Source: Pseudomonadota bacterium (GTDB lineage: Bacteria; Myxococcota; Myxococcia; Myxococcales; Myxococcaceae). From it: DNA of 64,000 nucleotides. The first letter of the stretch is position 1; each line of letters begins with the position of its first letter. Under the pieces are notes generated by a model. The model was not told the origin of the DNA and did not search any database. It was given only the letters and a program-made list of their open reading frames with translations. The DNA lies in NCBI GenBank assembly GCA_023426545.1, contig JAFAAN010000009.1, positions 1 through 64,000 on the forward strand. The letters are read 5' to 3'. The position numbers and the translations under genes were made by a program. Shown in pieces: positions 61,538-64,000 of this stretch.

Positions 61538-63457
61538 ATGGCCCGTGACGTCTCCTTCTTCGACCAGCTCGGCTCGCTCCTCGCCCAGGAGCGCGAGGCC
61601 GAGAAAGCCCGCCTGGCCGCGCTCGCCCAGAGCCTCACCCTGCACGAGCGCGAGGAGCACGGCCTGTCCGTCCTGGACCTCGAGTCCATCGAGGAGGAGG
61701 TCGGCCTGGGTGGCCGCTTCCTCGTCACGCTCGGCCGCGCGGACCGCCGCCCCCTCCCCACGCGGCTGCACAACGGCGACCTCGTGGCCGTGCTCCCCCG
61801 CCGCGCGGAGGTGAAGGAGCCCGCCCGCGCGCTCATCTCCCGAGCCACGGCCACGCGCATCCAGCTCGCCTTCGACCGCTCCCCTCCGCCCTACGTCCAC
61901 GAGGGACTGCTGCGCCTGGACGTGGTCCCCAACGACGTCACCTATGACCGGCTGCGCGCCGGGCTCCAGCGCTTCAAGGGCCTGGACAAGGGCTCCGAGC
62001 GGCGCAAGCGCGAGGTCGTCCTGGGCAACGAGCCGCCCCGCTTCGACAAGCCCCGCGACTTCGAGCCCACCCGCCCCCTCAACCCCGAGCAGCAGGACGC
62101 CACCGCCCGCGCGCTCGCCGCCGAGGACTTCTTCCTGGTCCACGGCCCGCCGGGCACCGGCAAGTCCACCGTGCTGGCGGAGGTCGCCGCCCAGGCCGTG
62201 GCGGACGGCAAGCGATTGCTGTGCACGGCCGCCAGCAACGCCGCCGTGGACCACCTGCTGGACCTGTGCCTGGACAAGGGCCTGCGCGCCATCCGGGTGG
62301 GCCACCCCGCCCGCGTGGCCCCGCGCCTCCAGGAGCACACCCTGGACATCGTCGTGGAGTCCCACCCGGACCGCGCCGTCTCCCGCGACCTCTTCGACGA
62401 GGCCTACTCCCTGCTCGGCTACGCGCGACGCCAGCGCACCCAGGGCCGCAGCCGCCAACGCTTCGCCAACGCCCGCGCCTCCACCTCCGAGGCCAAGGGC
62501 CTGCTCGACGAGGCCCGCACGCTGGAGCGCAAGGCCGTGAAGGCCGTGCTGGCCAACGCGGACGTCATCTGCGTCACGCTCGCCAGCCTCGACTCCGGCG
62601 TGCTCGCTGGCGAACAGTTCGACCTGGCGCTGCTCGATGAGGCCACCCAGGCCACCGAGCCGCTGGCACTGCTCGGCCTCCTGCGCGCGCCCCGCATCGT
62701 CCTCGCCGGAGACCCGCAGCAGCTCCCGCCCACCGTCCTGTCCCAGGAGGCCGCGAAGGCCGGCCTGGGCGTGAGCCTCTTCGAGCGCCTGCTCGCCGAC
62801 CACGGCGAGGGCGTCAAGCGCATGCTGCGCGAGCAGTACCGGATGAACGCGCGCATCATGGACTTCCCCTCGCGGGAGATGTACGGCGGCGCCCTGCGCG
62901 CCCACCCCTCCGTGGCCGACCGCACGCTGGCGGACGTCCTCCCCCCCGGCGCGGACGTGGACGCGCCCCCCGTCCTCTTCCTCGACACCGCGGGCAAGGG
63001 CTTCGAGGAGGAGGTCGAGCCCACCACGCGGAGTCTCTTCAACCCCGGCGAGGCGGGCCTTGTAGAGGCCCGCGTGCGCGCCCTGCTCGCCGCCGGACTG
63101 CCGCCGCGCGAGCTGGCGGTGATTACGCCCTACAGCGCCCAGGCCCACCGGCTGCGCGAGCAGGTCGAGGCGCTCAGCCCCGAGGTGGAAGTCGACACCG
63201 TCGACGCGTTCCAGGGCCGGGAGAAGGACGCCGTCATCGTCTCCCTCACCCGCTCCAACAGCGAGGGCCAGCTCGGCTTCCTCAATGACTTGCGCCGCAT
63301 GAACGTGGCCCTCACCCGCGCCCGCCGCCACCTCTTCGTCGTGGGTGACTCCGCCACGCTGAGCGGCCACCCGTTCTACGCCCGCTTCGTCGAAGGCACC
63401 CAAACGCACGGTGGCTACCGCTCCGCCTGGGAGTGGCCCGACGCCCAGGACACCTGA
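61538..63457 (+). CDS. SF1 helicase (IGHMBP2/UPF1-like AAA ATPase)
   Basis: A 639-residue superfamily-1 helicase. An N-terminal region (about 1-180) with beta-barrel-like sequence is followed by Walker A GPPGTGKST (about 201-209), ASNAAVDHLLD, Walker B LLDEATQATEPLAL, AGDPQQLPPT, LREQYRMN, and the C-terminal motifs ITPYSAQ, VDTVDAFQGREKDAVIVS and NVALTRARRHL. Layout matches the UPF1/IGHMBP2/Dna2-like group that unwinds RNA or DNA. ATG 61538 begins MARDVSFFDQ. It stands alone, with a strong hairpin before it and a 215-bp gap after it. Confidence 0.93.
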   Translation: MARDVSFFDQLGSLLAQEREAEKARLAALAQSLTLHEREEHGLSVLDLESIEEEVGLGGRFLVTLGRADRRPLPTRLHNGDLVAVLPRRAEVKEPARALISRATATRIQLAFDRSPPPYVHEGLLRLDVVPNDVTYDRLRAGLQRFKGLDKGSERRKREVVLGNEPPRFDKPRDFEPTRPLNPEQQDATARALAAEDFFLVHGPPGTGKSTVLAEVAAQAVADGKRLLCTAASNAAVDHLLDLCLDKGLRAIRVGHPARVAPRLQEHTLDIVVESHPDRAVSRDLFDEAYSLLGYARRQRTQGRSRQRFANARASTSEAKGLLDEARTLERKAVKAVLANADVICVTLASLDSGVLAGEQFDLALLDEATQATEPLALLGLLRAPRIVLAGDPQQLPPTVLSQEAAKAGLGVSLFERLLADHGEGVKRMLREQYRMNARIMDFPSREMYGGALRAHPSVADRTLADVLPPGADVDAPPVLFLDTAGKGFEEEVEPTTRSLFNPGEAGLVEARVRALLAAGLPPRELAVITPYSAQAHRLREQVEALSPEVEVDTVDAFQGREKDAVIVSLTRSNSEGQLGFLNDLRRMNVALTRARRHLFVVGDSATLSGHPFYARFVEGTQTHGGYRSAWEWPDAQDT

Positions 63458-63534
63458 TACCTCGGGTTGTCACAGGGTAAAGGCAGACCCGCCCAGGGGA
63501 GCGCTATGCAAGAAGTGCGAGGCTTTCCGGCCAG

Positions 63535-63643
63535 ATTTGTCAGAACCGTTCACAAAATTTGTCACCCCGCTCACGGTGGCGCACGAGGCCACGCCCGAAA
63601 TTCGGGCCTTTGACAGGACTCCCTCGTGCGGCATGAAACATGC
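63535..63643 (+). promoter_or_regulatory. Repeat-rich promoter region of the 59-residue protein gene
   Basis: Two direct repeats ATTTGTCA (63535-63542 and 63557-63564, 22 bases apart) are followed by a palindrome GCCCGAA-A-TTCGGGC (63593-63607), a perfect -35 hexamer TTGACA (63610-63615), and a second inverted repeat GCATG-AAA-CATGC (63631-63643) at the expected -10 area. The order suggests an activator site, an operator and a regulated promoter. The regulators are unknown. Confidence 0.5.
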
Positions 63644-63672
63644 TGTTCGGGGCGGCGGGGAGGAACCGCCAC

Positions 63673-63852
63673 ATGTCCCAGCAGGCGAATGTCACGAAGG
63701 AAAACGATGTCTGGGTTCTGCGTATCGCGAAGGACAACGGCAAGCAGCAGGAGTACCGCTGCGCGACGGAGAACCAGGCGAGGCAGCTCGCGATGATTCT
63801 CTCCCGGCCGGACACGGGTGGGCCGCCGCGGCAGCCCGCGTCGCCGCGCTGA
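63673..63852 (+). CDS. Small protein of unknown function (59 residues)
   Basis: A 59-residue protein, MSQQANVTKENDVWVLRI at the start, then a Lys/Gln-rich middle and a disordered Pro-rich end. It has one cysteine and no signal peptide. I recognise no family. GGGGAGGAA upstream of ATG 63673 is a good ribosome site, and the strongly structured promoter region supports a real, regulated gene. Length and composition suggest a DNA-binding or modifier-type small protein, but that is only a guess. Confidence 0.65.
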   Translation: MSQQANVTKENDVWVLRIAKDNGKQQEYRCATENQARQLAMILSRPDTGGPPRQPASPR

Positions 63853-63908
63853 GCACGCGCCGCGCCCGGACGCGGATGGCCGTTCTCCCGGGCACGCGAA
63901 CCGGGTAA

Positions 63909-63933
63909 GGCACGGGCAGGAGGCTCCCGTGCC
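63909..63933 (+). promoter_or_regulatory. Hairpin holding the ribosome site and start codon of the last gene
   Basis: Perfect arms GGCACGGG (63909-63916) and CCCGTGCC (63926-63933) enclose the loop CAGGAGGCT, which is the Shine-Dalgarno sequence, while the GTG start (63929-63931) lies in the 3' arm. Such a fold could hide the start codon, or act with the upstream gene's terminator. It is directly visible; its function is inference. Confidence 0.4.
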
Positions 63934-64000
63934 CACAGCGCTTGAATCCCTCACTCTCGACGCCGATGGCCTGGCCCTGCATGTCCGCCAGCGCCGGGGG
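63929..64000 (+). CDS. Start of an unidentified gene (3' end outside window)
   Basis: The first 24 codons of an open frame starting GTG at 63929 (read as M-P-T-A-L-E-S-L), with AGGAGG six bases upstream. The visible part (LTLDADGLALHVRQRRG) resembles the first strands of an alpha/beta hydrolase, but this is too short to assign. The start lies inside a perfect hairpin. Confidence 0.45.
   Translation, partial: MPTALESLTLDADGLALHVRQRRG

Noticed and set aside
63543..63552. GAAC-C-GTTC as a LexA-type operator
   Set aside because: The centre spacing is one base, unlike known LexA boxes, and no SOS gene follows.

Overview
The window looks like core chromosome of a myxobacterium of the Myxococcaceae (Myxococcus/Corallococcus type). 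The evidence is very high GC with nearly every third codon position G or C, many 4-bp ATGA/GTGA gene overlaps, a chemoreceptor, numerous lipoproteins and secreted proteins of unknown role, and acyl-CoA dehydrogenase/ETF genes. I found about 61 protein genes. I saw no tRNA, rRNA, insertion sequence, prophage or CRISPR array. No stretch longer than about 270 bases lacks a gene. The two ends of the window cut genes: tatB on the left, an unidentified gene on the right.

Layout. 0-10.2 kb: tatB (partial), MFS transporter, an unusual chemoreceptor, a histone-deacetylase-family hydrolase, a short-chain dehydrogenase, pyrF, a bifunctional class A penicillin-binding protein and an RluA-type pseudouridine synthase. 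10.2-16.3 kb: pentapeptide-repeat protein, MOSC protein, metallo-beta-lactamase-fold nuclease, DMT transporter, an S24/S26-like/GNAT fusion, and a Coa1-like protein. 16.3-20.3 kb: acyl-CoA dehydrogenase, etfB, etfA and a small transaldolase. 20.4-29.2 kb: kdsD, then a compact eight-gene minus-strand operon reading outer-membrane beta-barrel, LptM-like lipoprotein, lysA, dapA, dapB, FAH-family hydrolase, folK and a TPR protein. Most junctions in it overlap, and it joins lysine/diaminopimelate synthesis to envelope and folate functions.

29.3-37.3 kb: mutM, M48 lipoprotein protease, YihY/BrkB membrane protein, a nucleoside phosphorylase, a cysteine-rich secreted protein, queG with a cobalamin adenosyltransferase, and the thyA-folA pair. 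37.4-47.5 kb: small envelope proteins, a cytochrome c/FTR1 iron permease fusion, two paralogous glycine-rich membrane proteins, an HD phosphohydrolase with a Nudix/MBL fusion, an ATP-grasp ligase overlapping a GNAT enzyme, and a transglutaminase-like protein. 47.5-52.3 kb: YyaL-like thioredoxin-domain protein, a GT39-type membrane glycosyltransferase, and an aquaporin fused to what looks like a degenerate arsenate-reductase domain.

52.3-56.8 kb holds the most interesting candidate system. A minus-strand operon encodes a BtaA/DUF3419-like aminocarboxypropyl transferase, a GNAT enzyme and a heme-oxygenase-like diiron oxidase. Back to back with it lie a membrane fatty acid desaturase and a PAP2-type phosphotransferase. 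Together they look like an undescribed lipid or lipid-amino-acid pathway. 56.9-64 kb: DUF350 protein plus transglutaminase-like protein, a P-loop kinase, a subtilisin-family protease, an SF1 helicase, a 59-residue protein with an elaborate promoter region, and the start of one more gene.
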